A stretch of 64,000 bases of DNA from Spirochaeta africana DSM 8902 (lineage in GTDB: Bacteria; Spirochaetota; Spirochaetia; DSM-27196; DSM-8902). How positions within the stretch are numbered: position 1 is the stretch's first letter; every line of letters begins with the position of its first letter. The stretch spans positions 1,798,001 to 1,862,000 of the forward strand of contig NC_017098.1 in NCBI RefSeq assembly GCF_000242595.2. The letters run 5' to 3'. The notes beneath the pieces are model-generated. The model was given only the letters and a program-made list of their open reading frames with translations. It was not told the DNA's origin and did no database searches. Positions 38,055 through 47,059 of this stretch are shown piece by piece. A program made the translations under genes and the position numbers.

Positions 38055-39176
38055 ATGAAACGGAATTTTCTGAAATACCTGCCGCTCGCTGCGGTTGTAC
38101 TTCTCCTTGCTGCCTGCGGGCAGGATCAGCAGCGCGGTATTTTTGCAACCATCGAAGAAACCCGCGCCATTGATCTGGACAACGCAATGCCGGATCGCGC
38201 CAAGATTCTCTCGTTCAGTGAGATCGGCAGCAGCCATCTGTTGGCGGCAATCGGTAACCAGCTGATGTTCCGCCGCACCGGGCTGAGCCAGGACTGGCAA
38301 GAAGCCCCCCTGCCCTCCGGGAATGACTATGCCTTGCATGCTGCCGTGTTCGGCAGCGGTGACAGCCATGTCGGCGGGGTGTTTTCCTCCGGCAGCACCC
38401 GACGCTTCCGCTATGCCGAGGCTTCCGAGGTGACAAGCTCATCCTCGTCCGGGATCTGGAAGACTCCCGGCAGCTTTGCCGGCAGCCCGTACGCCGTGTT
38501 TGCTGCCGGCAATGGTCTGCTGCTGGCAACCGAAACCGACAGTGGCAAACGGGTATATCACGTGGGAACCGACGGCAGCACCGCGCAGCTTGCAGTAGAT
38601 GACACAGCCAGTCTTGCCCGGCTGGTACAGGTGCAACTGATCGACGACGATCTCTACATACTGACAACATCTGCCCTGTACACCGCCGATGTTGCCGGCG
38701 GGATTGACGTCGCTACGTTTACCAAAAATGACGATCTTTCCAGTTCCGGAACCAAAGGATTCACCGACCTCCTGGTGGACGGGGATGATATCTATATCAC
38801 CACCCGTGCCGGTTTTGTGCTCTCCAGCGACGACGGAACTACCTGGAACACGACCAATACCTATCAGCGCAACGACAACGATGTGCCGTTGCTGAGTATA
38901 GAGAAGGTATCTCCCGCCAGCGGCGATCCGACCATCCTGGTCGGCACCAAGGGTCATGGATTTGCCGTGCTGGAAGGGGGGCAGCTGGTGTCACCCGACA
39001 GCTCCGCCTACACCCATCGCAACTTCGGCGGCAGTGAGCTGCGGACATCAACAATCCAGCTCCTGTTCCAGCCAGCGCCGCAGGATGGCACTACTGTCGT
39101 TTTTGGCGGGAGTGGCGGCCGCGGGCTGTGGCGCGGGGATCTGTCCGGGAATGAGTTTACCTGGGGGCGCGAGTAG
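38055..39176 (+). CDS. Lipoprotein with beta-propeller-like repeats
   Basis: 373 residues. Signal peptide and lipobox: MKRNFLKYLPLAAVVLLLAA, then CGQDQQ (Cys 21). The mature chain has repeating beta segments with Gly/Asp turns: LLAAIGNQLMFRRTGLSQDW, VFAAGNGLLLATETDSGKRV, LIDDDLYILTTSALYTADVA, LLVDGDDIYITTRAGFVLSS DDG. This suggests a propeller of the BNR or sortilin type (DDGTTW). Probably periplasmic or surface. Same unit as the barrel protein; a strong terminator follows. Confidence 0.7.
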   Translation: MKRNFLKYLPLAAVVLLLAACGQDQQRGIFATIEETRAIDLDNAMPDRAKILSFSEIGSSHLLAAIGNQLMFRRTGLSQDWQEAPLPSGNDYALHAAVFGSGDSHVGGVFSSGSTRRFRYAEASEVTSSSSSGIWKTPGSFAGSPYAVFAAGNGLLLATETDSGKRVYHVGTDGSTAQLAVDDTASLARLVQVQLIDDDLYILTTSALYTADVAGGIDVATFTKNDDLSSSGTKGFTDLLVDGDDIYITTRAGFVLSSDDGTTWNTTNTYQRNDNDVPLLSIEKVSPASGDPTILVGTKGHGFAVLEGGQLVSPDSSAYTHRNFGGSELRTSTIQLLFQPAPQDGTTVVFGGSGGRGLWRGDLSGNEFTWGRE

Positions 39177-39211
39177 ATCAGGCCACCCGACACAATCTGT
39201 GCATAGATAGC

Positions 39212-39249
39212 AAAACGGCCGTCGTTATTTCTAACGACGGCCGTTTTTT
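39212..39249. terminator. Bidirectional rho-independent terminator
   Basis: A perfect 16-bp stem (AAAACGGCCGTCGTTA with its complement) and loop TTTC, with T-runs on both strands. It separates the convergent lipoprotein and phosphoribosyltransferase genes. Confidence 0.92.
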
Positions 39250-39268
39250 ATCCGTTTGCTTGTTTGCT

Positions 39269-39883
39269 TCAGGACTGCTGTTTCAGCATATCCAGCAGAA
39301 TTTTCTGCAGTTCCGGATCCTCCGGATAATGGGCCTGCACCTCTTCGGGGGTAAGCCCTACCAGTTCGTGACTCATGTAATGAATCCAGGCATCATCGCC
39401 ATCGACAGCGATATCGTGCTTGCGGCAGTAATAATCCGGGTGAATCGGCAGATCCCGATTTGACTGATCCCGCAGCTTGTAGTCATGAACCGCAACCTTG
39501 ATATCCTCGCGCGGGATGCCATGCTCCAGAATAATCTCGACCAGATGATTCACCGTGCGCCCGCTGTCAAAGATATCGTCGATAACCAGTACTTTGTCGC
39601 CGCTGCGCAGATGCTCCGGGCTGTAGGTCCAGCCGTCAACCATGACCCGCTGCCGGGTATAGATGTCGGTATAGGAACGTGCGACTACAGCCGCAAAGAA
39701 TACCGGTCGTTGATCCGGTCGACGAACCATCTTGAAGTACTCGGAGATAACATTCCCCAGATAAGCCCCCCCGCGCAAGCTTACATAGATCACATCGGGT
39801 ATAAAACCGTCGGTGTGAATCCGGTGTGCCAGTTTGAGGGCGTTGTTGCGAATCACATCGTATGGGATAAACTCTTTACTCAT
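39269..39883 (-). CDS. Phosphoribosyltransferase, hypoxanthine-type
   Basis: 204 residues. The PRPP-binding motif VLVIDDIFDSGRTVNHLVEI and the N-terminal PDVIYVSLRGGAYLGNVISE loop are clear type I PRTase features. The region FFAAVVARSYTDIYTRQRVM may form the flexible hood. It is most like hypoxanthine or xanthine-guanine PRTases, salvaging bases to IMP or GMP. The specific base cannot be read. Its location near purine genes fits. It is alone on this strand between a terminator and the HtrA gene. Confidence 0.85.
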   Translation of the reverse strand: MSKEFIPYDVIRNNALKLAHRIHTDGFIPDVIYVSLRGGAYLGNVISEYFKMVRRPDQRPVFFAAVVARSYTDIYTRQRVMVDGWTYSPEHLRSGDKVLVIDDIFDSGRTVNHLVEIILEHGIPREDIKVAVHDYKLRDQSNRDLPIHPDYYCRKHDIAVDGDDAWIHYMSHELVGLTPEEVQAHYPEDPELQKILLDMLKQQS

Positions 39884-39907
39884 GCACCTTCCTTGAGGCA
39901 GCGTCCG

Positions 39908-41422
39908 TTAACGCCGGACGATACCGATTTTCAGCTCTACATCATCTCGCATAAAACGGATGTCAAACTCCCTGGTATCGGTGCGGCCAACCTCGGCATA
40001 AAAATCATGAATGGTCCGGATCGGCCGCTCATTGATACTGATAATCCGGTCACCGCTGCGCAGCCCGGCGATAGCGGCCGGCGAGCGCTGTTCGACACTG
40101 GATAGTATCACACCGTCGGCATCATCTTCCAGTCCCAGCTCCTGCCGGATGTCTTCATTTACCGGGAAGACGGTGAATCCCGGCCAGAGCATGCGATACT
40201 GCTCGGCAATGCTGCGCTCGTCCTCACGCCGGGCAACGGTGATCTCGATAGACATCTCCTGGCCATCGCGCACAAGATCGAAAACAGCACGCTGTCCGGC
40301 AGGCAGGTTGCCGACATGGAGTACCAGATCATCTCGTCCACGCACCCGGCGGCCGTTAATGGCGGTAACAAAATCACCGGGACGGATCCCCCCTTCGAAC
40401 GCCGGACCATTGGTGAATACATGATGGATAATTGCACCCTGGCCGCTGCGCACTCCAAGGTACCCGGCCATTTCCCGGGTAACATCGGCAATGCTCACCC
40501 CGATCCAGCCGTACTCAACCACACCGGTCTCGATAAGCTGGTCAATACTGGCCGTGACATTGTTGATGGGGATCGAAAAACCGATCCCTACGCTGCCGCC
40601 GGTACTGGAGGTTATCCAGGTATTGATCCCGATCACCTCACCGCGCATATTGATCAGCGGCCCGCCGGAGTTGCCGCGATTGATTGCCGCATCGGTCTGA
40701 ATGAAATCACTGATGTTCCCGTCGGGCCCACCGGTACGGCCCAGTGCACTGACAATGCCGGCCGTTACGGTGGACTGAAAACCGAAGGGACTCCCCATGG
40801 CCAGCACCCAGTCGCCTACATGCAGCTCGTCGGAGTTGCCGATGGGGGCGATGGAGATATCGCGTTCATCGGTGCTGAACGAGAGCAAGGCAAAATCCTT
40901 GCGAGGATCACTGCCGACCAGCTCTGCCTGATAAACCCGACCGTCATCCAGGGTTACATGACTGTGCTCCGAGCTGCCGGCAACATGGTGATTGGTAATC
41001 ACGTAGTAGGTATCCCCGTCCCTCCGGACAATGACCCCGGAACCAAGCCGCTGGCTGCGAAACTCGCGCTCGGGCTGTTCCTCTTCGTTCGGTCCGGGAC
41101 CCGGCTGGGGGCCAAAAAACCAGTCGAACCATGGCATGGTACCACCACGCGGTACAGCCTGTCTGGTTACCTCAACCGCCTCTACCTTTACAACGGTTGG
41201 GAGCAGAAGCTCCGAGATACGGCGAAAGGAGTTCTGCGTGCCGTCCAGATCAACCGCAACCGGCTGTCCCAACTCGACAGCACGGGCAGAGTTCCCGGGT
41301 GATACATGTGTCGTACAGGAAAACAACAAGGAACTCAGAACGAATCCGGCCAGAGCGCCGGTCATAATCAGGTTGGCCGCAAACATGCGGCGGGAACCCC
41401 ACACACTGCCTGAAGATTTCAT
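39908..41422 (-). CDS. degP: HtrA/DegP-type serine protease, lipoprotein
   Basis: 504 residues; ATG at 41422 with AGGAGG upstream. Signal and lipobox: GFVLSSLLFSCTTH (Cys 36). Catalytic triad: TNHHV (His 146), KDFALLSF (Asp 176), NRGNSGGP (Ser 252). Two PDZ domains follow (GWIGVSIADVTREMAGYLGV at ~300; VILSSVEQRSPAAIAGLRSG near 450). Lipidated HtrA is unusual: most are soluble periplasmic. It degrades or refolds damaged envelope proteins. Length is typical for the two-PDZ group. Confidence 0.93.
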   Translation of the reverse strand: MKSSGSVWGSRRMFAANLIMTGALAGFVLSSLLFSCTTHVSPGNSARAVELGQPVAVDLDGTQNSFRRISELLLPTVVKVEAVEVTRQAVPRGGTMPWFDWFFGPQPGPGPNEEEQPEREFRSQRLGSGVIVRRDGDTYYVITNHHVAGSSEHSHVTLDDGRVYQAELVGSDPRKDFALLSFSTDERDISIAPIGNSDELHVGDWVLAMGSPFGFQSTVTAGIVSALGRTGGPDGNISDFIQTDAAINRGNSGGPLINMRGEVIGINTWITSSTGGSVGIGFSIPINNVTASIDQLIETGVVEYGWIGVSIADVTREMAGYLGVRSGQGAIIHHVFTNGPAFEGGIRPGDFVTAINGRRVRGRDDLVLHVGNLPAGQRAVFDLVRDGQEMSIEITVARREDERSIAEQYRMLWPGFTVFPVNEDIRQELGLEDDADGVILSSVEQRSPAAIAGLRSGDRIISINERPIRTIHDFYAEVGRTDTREFDIRFMRDDVELKIGIVRR

Positions 41423-41474
41423 ACTAACCTCCTGTGATTGCCATTCAGTCCCGGACTACAGGGGTAGCCGGTAT

Positions 41475-42233
41475 TCAGTGCATTGAGGGCCGGCGGGTAA
41501 GTATCTCGGGAGCATCATCCCAGACCAGCACGGTATGCTCGAAATGCGCTGCCAGACTGCGATCCCGGCTGACAACGGTCCAGTCGTCATCCAGAACATC
41601 TACATCATCACTGCCAAGGGTAACCATCGGCTCCACAGCCAGCACCATCCCGTTCTTCAGCCGGGGATTGGGGCCCGGCCCGACATAATTGGGCACCTGA
41701 GGATCCTCATGTATGTCGATCCCCACCCCGTGACCGCAATACTCATGCACCACACCGAAGCCATACTGGTCGATATGGCGATAGATGGCACGACTGACAT
41801 CCTTGATCCGGTTTCCGGCGAGCATCTGTTCAATACCAAGATACAAACTCTGCTCGGTTACCTCCAGCAGTTTTTCCACTTTTTCAGACACTCGACCAAC
41901 CGGCACGGTTACAGCAGAATCACTGTAAAAACCGTTCAGATCAATGCCGCAGTCTATCGAGACAATATCCCCTTCTGCAAGGCGGCGCTTGCCCGGAATG
42001 CCGTGAATAACCTCTTCGTTAACCGATATGCACAAAGCTCCCGGGAACCCCATGTATCCGAGGAATGCTGGCCGTCCGCCGCGCTGTTTGATCTCACGAC
42101 GGGCCAAGCCATCAAGCTCACCGGTAGTAATACCCGGCTGCACCGCTGCAGAGATTATATCCAGGGTCTCGCCCAGGGCCAGACACGATGTGCGAATGCC
42201 CTCAATCTGTTTCCTGTTCTTTATCTTAATCAT
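41475..42233 (-). CDS. map: Methionine aminopeptidase, type I
   Basis: 252 residues. Metal ligands: VSIDCGIDLNGFYSDSAVTV (two Asp), GHGVGIDIHEDPQVPNY (His), MVLAVEPMVTLG (Glu), and the last Glu in FEHTVLVW. It removes the N-terminal methionine of new proteins. Length is typical. Its start overlaps the end of the TPR protein upstream by 8 bp (ATGATTAA), so they are co-transcribed. Confidence 0.96.
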   Translation of the reverse strand: MIKIKNRKQIEGIRTSCLALGETLDIISAAVQPGITTGELDGLARREIKQRGGRPAFLGYMGFPGALCISVNEEVIHGIPGKRRLAEGDIVSIDCGIDLNGFYSDSAVTVPVGRVSEKVEKLLEVTEQSLYLGIEQMLAGNRIKDVSRAIYRHIDQYGFGVVHEYCGHGVGIDIHEDPQVPNYVGPGPNPRLKNGMVLAVEPMVTLGSDDVDVLDDDWTVVSRDRSLAAHFEHTVLVWDDAPEILTRRPSMH

Positions 42234-43896
42234 GTTGTGCGTGTTCCTTCAGATAGATTTCCAGCTGCCTTCCGACAGCCAGTCCCGGTTCATATGAAAA
42301 GGCCCTCTCCAGACGGGTCGTAGCGGCAGCATATTCCGCATCCAGGGTGTGAGCCAGGGCCAGTCCGAGTTCGGCTCGCGCCGCGAGTGCCGAACGGCGA
42401 GTTCGATGTGCAGCGGCGTACCGCCGCTCCAGCAGAACCTCGAACACCTCGGCTGCCGACGAGATATTCCCCTGCTGCAGCTGCAACAGACCGTAATTGT
42501 ACAGCAACGCAGGATCAGCGGCCATGTGTACCGGCCCAGGGTCGGCTGCCCAGCGCCGCTCGGCAATGGCCTGATATGCGCCATAATTCTGCCGCAGCTG
42601 CGGGGATCGTCGCAGTAACGACTGCAGTCCCCCGACGTCCCCGGTAACAACCGAGTGAAACAGCAGCAACCGCTGCAATATCGGATCTGCCGGGGACTGT
42701 TCGAACATCAGCCAGAGCCGCGCACGGTAGGTTTCCGGTCCAATATCCTGTTTTTCGCCTACCAGATGATACAGCCCCAGATCATCTGCAAAACGCTCCT
42801 CTATAAACAGCAGCTCGGTCTGCAGCTGTCGATGCAGCTCGGCGATGTCGGGTTCGAACGGGCTGATCGGAGATGCAGGCTCCTGGTACCATTGCAGCAG
42901 TGTCCGGGCAGCTGCCAGGCTTTGCGGTGCCTCACGCAGCCACGCCAGCATAACCCTGGCCTGTTCACCGAATTCGTCAGGATGATACTGCAAGGCATAG
43001 AGTGTGTTGATCCTGTCCCGATCCTGCAGCTCACTCACCGGAATCTCACGGTACCGCTGCAGCCCTTGATCGAAATCATCAACTCGAAGATACAGCTCGG
43101 CCTCCAGCCGATCCAGCCCGACTGTAACATAGAGTTCGGGTTCGGGGGGATGCCGGTGCAATAACTCTAAAGCCCTCCTGGCCATGCCAAGCTGGGCGTA
43201 CAGTATTGCCGCCGCTGCAGGGCTTGCCTCCGCTGCCGCAGGAAGCGCATCCAGCACATCGTATACCGCCGGATAATCGCCGACACCAGCCGAAAGCAGC
43301 AATGCGTTTACTGCGTACCGCGGGTCTCCGGTAGCAATCGCGGCTCGAAAAAAGTCCTCGGGAGCGGGATCGTCCAGCAGCCGCGACAGCAGCAGCAGCA
43401 GATCACCAAATGCCGAGCCGTCACTCTCGGTAATCCCGCCGCCACGCAGTACTGCCTCGAGAACGAGGTCCTGAAATGCCGGCTGCTGCAGATACTGCAG
43501 CGCCCATTCCTTTGCAAGCTGATACTCCTCGGCCGCCAAAGCTGCATCGACCGCCAGCGCCCAGAAGCGTTGTTCTTCCGGCTCCAGCGCGGCCGCCTGA
43601 CGAGCTGTGCGGAACAAAGGCTGTGGTCCGTCCCACAACTCATAATACTCGTAGCCGCGGCGCATAACCCGGATGTAATCAAGAATGGATGAGGCAGAAT
43701 CCTGTGCTTCATGAATGGCCCGTTCAGCCCGCAGCCGATCCTGCTGCTGCATGGCGGTATCCGCCTGCTGCAGAGCCGCCCGAAAGTCCCGCTCGATACG
43801 CACAGTTCGCATGTGGGAAAATGCCCAGAACCCGGCCGCCGCGATCACGATTACCGCTGCAGCCAGCAGAACGGTGAGGCGCGGTGACGGCTTCAT
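42226..43896 (-). CDS. Membrane-anchored TPR-like protein
   Basis: 556 residues. One N-terminal span (LTVLLAAAVIVIAAAGFWAF) is followed by a helical, Ala/Leu-rich body with TPR-like pairs: LQQADTAMQQQDRLRAERAI, AAEEYQLAKEWALQYLQQPA, LRVDDFDQGLQRYREIPVSE, LQQGNISSAAEVFEVLLERR. No enzymatic motif. A scaffold role at the membrane is likely. It overlaps nusB by 4 bp and map by 8 bp. Confidence 0.65.
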   Translation of the reverse strand: MKPSPRLTVLLAAAVIVIAAAGFWAFSHMRTVRIERDFRAALQQADTAMQQQDRLRAERAIHEAQDSASSILDYIRVMRRGYEYYELWDGPQPLFRTARQAAALEPEEQRFWALAVDAALAAEEYQLAKEWALQYLQQPAFQDLVLEAVLRGGGITESDGSAFGDLLLLLSRLLDDPAPEDFFRAAIATGDPRYAVNALLLSAGVGDYPAVYDVLDALPAAAEASPAAAAILYAQLGMARRALELLHRHPPEPELYVTVGLDRLEAELYLRVDDFDQGLQRYREIPVSELQDRDRINTLYALQYHPDEFGEQARVMLAWLREAPQSLAAARTLLQWYQEPASPISPFEPDIAELHRQLQTELLFIEERFADDLGLYHLVGEKQDIGPETYRARLWLMFEQSPADPILQRLLLFHSVVTGDVGGLQSLLRRSPQLRQNYGAYQAIAERRWAADPGPVHMAADPALLYNYGLLQLQQGNISSAAEVFEVLLERRYAAAHRTRRSALAARAELGLALAHTLDAEYAAATTRLERAFSYEPGLAVGRQLEIYLKEHAQHD

Positions 43897-44303
43897 TCGG
43901 CACTGCCCTGCTTGTGGATGGAATCCAGAACCCCGTTGATAAAGCGATACGACTCGTCGGTGCCGTATTCTTTGGCTATGTGTACTGCCTCATCAATAGT
44001 AACCCCGGCCGGGATGCCGGGCTGATACAGCAGCGCATACGTGCTCATTCTCAGAATCGCCAGGTCGACCTTGCGTATACGCGCCAGATCCCAGTGCTCA
44101 AGATGCCGTTCAATATTGGCATCGATATCCTGCAGATGTTCCAGGGTGCCGGAGAACAGCAGCCGGGCAAAGTCTATCCACTCCGGCTGCTCTCCGTTAC
44201 TGTTTGCCGCCCACTGAAAATCCAGATCCTCGGACACTGCACCGCATCCACAGGCATACAGCGCCTGAAATGCGGCAATCCTGCCCTTACGTCGAGATGC
44301 CAT
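43893..44303 (-). CDS. nusB: Transcription antitermination factor NusB
   Basis: 136 residues, normal length. Family sequence: RRKGRIAAFQALYACGCGA, FARLLFSGTLEHLQDIDANI, LARIRKVDLAILRMSTYALL, PAGVTIDEAVHIAKEYGTDE and SYRFINGVLDSIHKQ. With NusE it binds boxA in rRNA leaders. It follows the SurA-like gene by 11 bp and overlaps the next gene as ATGA. Confidence 0.95.
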   Translation of the reverse strand: MASRRKGRIAAFQALYACGCGAVSEDLDFQWAANSNGEQPEWIDFARLLFSGTLEHLQDIDANIERHLEHWDLARIRKVDLAILRMSTYALLYQPGIPAGVTIDEAVHIAKEYGTDESYRFINGVLDSIHKQGSAE

Positions 44304-44314
44304 TCTTCCCCCGG

Positions 44315-45364
44315 TTACCAGGTAAGATTATCTTCGAAGATGTTGATGTCCGCATCCTCGCGAAGTTCAGCGATAAGCTCCTCAAGGGCCTGCTCAAGCA
44401 AGGCCTGCTGCTGCTCCTGCATGATATACTGCGCAATGTGGGTTCTGACCGTCATCGACTGCCCCGGGTAAACCGGATCGTCAAGACCAAGCAGACGCGG
44501 GGATCGTTTGTCGGTAACCCGTACGATGTGAAACCCCAGGTTGGACTCGATCACCCGGCTTACCTGGTCTTCTTCGAGCTCGAATACGGCATCAATAAAG
44601 CTTCGTCCCAACAGGGACTGTGCCTGCTGATCGCCTCGCTGGATATAGCCGAAGTCTCCGGCCTGGATATCACTGGCATCGTTGGCGTAATTCACCGCAT
44701 TCTGGAAGCTGCGTTCCCCACTTCGAATCTCGCGATACAATCGATCGGCCCGGCGCCGTGCAGCGTCCTTCTGATCATCATCGACATTTCGTGTATCAAA
44801 GAAAATATGGGTAAACCCGCGCATCGAGGGATTCAGAAAACTGGTCTCGTTCTCCTCGTATACCCGGCGAATATCGGATTCCGACGGCTCCTGTAGCTGT
44901 TCAAATACATCCTGTTTGGACTCTACAACATATCGCTGCTGGATCAGGGTATTGCGAATCTCCTGCCGATACTCGTCCCAGCTCATACCAGTCTGATTCT
45001 CTACCAGCTGGCGGAACTGAGAGTCACTTACCTGAGCACCGAGCTGAGATCGCTGCTGATTTATAGCAGCATTGATTTCGGAATCGGTAACCCGGATACC
45101 ATCACGTGCAGCACCCTGTCGTAACAGTATCTCATTTACCTTGGCATCGAGTACCTCTCGCCGTTGTTCCTGCGATAGTGAACGCCGCAGCTGCTGCTCA
45201 AACATACGGATCTCATCACGTAGCTGGCGCTGGGTAACTACCGTGGTCTCGGTTAGCCGGACCGTAGCTACCGGTGTATCAAGAACCTGTGCATATATCG
45301 GGGCTGCCCCGAGCAGTGCGAACAGAATCATGAAGCTGAAAAAATAGCGTGTAGTGTTTTGCAT
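44315..45364 (-). CDS. SurA-type periplasmic peptidyl-prolyl isomerase
   Basis: 349 residues from the ATG at 45364, with AAAGGAAAGG upstream. Signal peptide: MQNTTRYFFSFMILFALLGA. The SurA N-domain is helical (LRDEIRMFEQQLRRSLSQEQ, VLDAKVNEILLRQGAARDGI, VTDSEINAAINQQRSQLG). A parvulin domain follows at ~200-310 (RGFTHIFFDTRNVDDDQKDA, GDFGYIQRGDQQAQSLLG, IDAVFELEEDQVSRVIESNL, GFHIVRVTDKR). It likely chaperones outer-membrane proteins in the periplasm. Confidence 0.88.
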   Translation of the reverse strand: MQNTTRYFFSFMILFALLGAAPIYAQVLDTPVATVRLTETTVVTQRQLRDEIRMFEQQLRRSLSQEQRREVLDAKVNEILLRQGAARDGIRVTDSEINAAINQQRSQLGAQVSDSQFRQLVENQTGMSWDEYRQEIRNTLIQQRYVVESKQDVFEQLQEPSESDIRRVYEENETSFLNPSMRGFTHIFFDTRNVDDDQKDAARRRADRLYREIRSGERSFQNAVNYANDASDIQAGDFGYIQRGDQQAQSLLGRSFIDAVFELEEDQVSRVIESNLGFHIVRVTDKRSPRLLGLDDPVYPGQSMTVRTHIAQYIMQEQQQALLEQALEELIAELREDADINIFEDNLTW

Positions 45365-45395
45365 AAACCTTTCCTTTACGTTTCTATGGTTGCTT

Positions 45396-46208
45396 TCAAT
45401 TGCGCACAAATACTGTTTTATCGACCAGCTTGTCCAGCAGTTTCTTGGTGCCACTGAGCTTGGGATCAAGCTTGAAGGCCCGCTGCAGATATACTGCTGC
45501 ACGATCCTCGTGCCCGGTTTCACAGTATATCTCGGCTGCCTTTTTCAGATAGAAGGCCGTATCACGATGGTTCAGTTCAACCGCTATCAGCTGTTCCAGC
45601 GCCTTCAGGTACGCGTCGCGGGAGATCTCCCCGGGCATCTTCATACTGACTATCCGGCGCAAACGATCGGCCACCTCGACAAAAAAATGCTTGAAGTACG
45701 GCTTGGTTCGTTCAAGCTCTACCGTGCGCATCAGAAGTCCGAATGCGCGGTAGATGTCCCCGCGCTCCTCCAGTGCCTCTGCGAGCAAGAACGCGCAGTC
45801 CATATAGTCTTCACGATCAAGCCATCGGGACAGTTCAAACTCGGGATTTCGTGTCGAACGGTCGTAGGTTTCCAGTGCTTCTTCGATGAATCCGTTCAGC
45901 AGATCATAAAACACCAGTTTACTGCAGGATGATGGATTTTCAGGTTCGGAGCGCAGAAACTCCCGGTAGTTGAAGGAGTATTTTTTGCGGGAGAAGGCAT
46001 GGGTGCGATCGTACTCCTCGCGCCGATCAGGATGTATCAGGGTTTCGTATGCCTGCAGCAGGACATGCATCCGCTCAACGGCAGCCGTGTCGTCCTGATA
46101 CACATCCGGGTGTGTCTCTTTGGCGAGCTTGCGGAACGCTTTCTTGATATCCTCTGAGGTGCAGCCGGTATCGACCTGTAAAATATCGTAGTAGTTTCGC
46201 GCCATCAT
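45396..46208 (-). CDS. J-domain protein with TPR-like C-terminus
   Basis: 270 residues from the ATG at 46208 (MMARNYYDILQVDTGCTSED); a TTG further upstream is less likely. The J domain covers residues ~5-70 and has the HPD motif in KETHPDVYQDD. There is no Gly/Phe region or zinc domain, so it is not true DnaJ. The rest is helical, TPR-like (LLNGFIEEALETYDRSTRNP, FLLAEALEERGDIYRAFGLL, AAVYLQRAFKLDPKLSGTKK). It should recruit DnaK to specific clients. Confidence 0.88.
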   Translation of the reverse strand: MMARNYYDILQVDTGCTSEDIKKAFRKLAKETHPDVYQDDTAAVERMHVLLQAYETLIHPDRREEYDRTHAFSRKKYSFNYREFLRSEPENPSSCSKLVFYDLLNGFIEEALETYDRSTRNPEFELSRWLDREDYMDCAFLLAEALEERGDIYRAFGLLMRTVELERTKPYFKHFFVEVADRLRRIVSMKMPGEISRDAYLKALEQLIAVELNHRDTAFYLKKAAEIYCETGHEDRAAVYLQRAFKLDPKLSGTKKLLDKLVDKTVFVRN

Positions 46209-46253
46209 CTTACTCACCAAATAACCATTCTGTGCTAAAAGTTACAGATCAGG

Positions 46254-46673
46254 TTAAGGTCGTTCAATCTGAAGGTTCTTGCCGATCAGTTCAGCCTCTT
46301 CGGGAGACTGCAGCTGGTCGCTGAACTGAACGAACATCCCCTCGCTTTCCAACAGATCCATGAAGCGCTTGAGTGTTTTCTGGGCGGCAAAGCCCTTTTT
46401 CATAATGAATGCGAAACAACGCTTTCCACCGATCAGACCGGCCTGAGACAGGAACTCCTGCGCCCTGGCCGATACACGACCGGTTAACAATCGGGAGAAT
46501 TGATGGCCAATACAGATATACTGATACGCGCTGAGCTTGGTCTGCACATCTGTATTGCCATCGATAATATCACAGGTATGCCCCTGTGCTTCGATACCCT
46601 TGCAGAGACCCTTTGCGGCTGCCAGTGCAGCATCCCGATTGGATTCATAGAAAAACACTACTGCAGTTCGCAT
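46254..46673 (-). CDS. Flavodoxin-like fold protein
   Basis: 139 residues. MRTAVVFFYESNRDAALAAA, KGLCKGIEAQGHTCDIIDGN suggest a flavodoxin-type alpha-beta fold with strands at each end of a helix. YQYICIGHQFSRLLTG and KRCFAFIMKKGFAAQKTLKR continue this. The usual phosphate loop (T/S x T G x T) is not present, so FMN binding is doubtful. The gene lies between secG and the J-domain gene on the same strand. Function unknown. Confidence 0.6.
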   Translation of the reverse strand: MRTAVVFFYESNRDAALAAAKGLCKGIEAQGHTCDIIDGNTDVQTKLSAYQYICIGHQFSRLLTGRVSARAQEFLSQAGLIGGKRCFAFIMKKGFAAQKTLKRFMDLLESEGMFVQFSDQLQSPEEAELIGKNLQIERP

Positions 46674-46697
46674 AGGACCTCCTGTGGATATTTCTGC

Positions 46698-47051
46698 TTA
46701 TTGCTCATCCTGCTCTACTGACTGGTCATCACCGTTGGCATCCGGCGCATTCCACCACTCGACGACACCGCTTTCGCCTTCAATGCGCCGGGCGGCACCT
46801 TCTACATCACCGACACTCGGTGTACGGTTTACAAACGCCAGCGCCAGTGACGAGAGAATAAACACCGCGCCGAGAACCGAGGTGGTCTTGGTCAGGATGT
46901 TCCCGCGACGATTCCCAATCTGCTGGGAACCACTGCCGCCGAAGATACCACCCAGACTGTCACCGCCTTCGTCCTGAATCAGAACCATGACCGCCAGCAG
47001 GATGGCCGAGATAATAAACACGATTAATAATAGTACGCTTAACAGACCCAT
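46698..47051 (-). CDS. secG: Preprotein translocase subunit SecG
   Basis: 117 residues. Two spans: SVLLLIVFIISAILLAVMVL and TSVLGAVFILSSLALAFVNR. Between them is the conserved LIQDEGGDSLGGIFGGSGSQ. The tail is acidic and longer than usual. It assists protein export in the SecYEG channel. ATG 47051 follows tpiA by 8 bp, with AAGGAG upstream. Confidence 0.93.
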   Translation of the reverse strand: MGLLSVLLLIVFIISAILLAVMVLIQDEGGDSLGGIFGGSGSQQIGNRRGNILTKTTSVLGAVFILSSLALAFVNRTPSVGDVEGAARRIEGESGVVEWWNAPDANGDDQSVEQDEQ

Positions 47052-47059
47052 TAGTTTGT

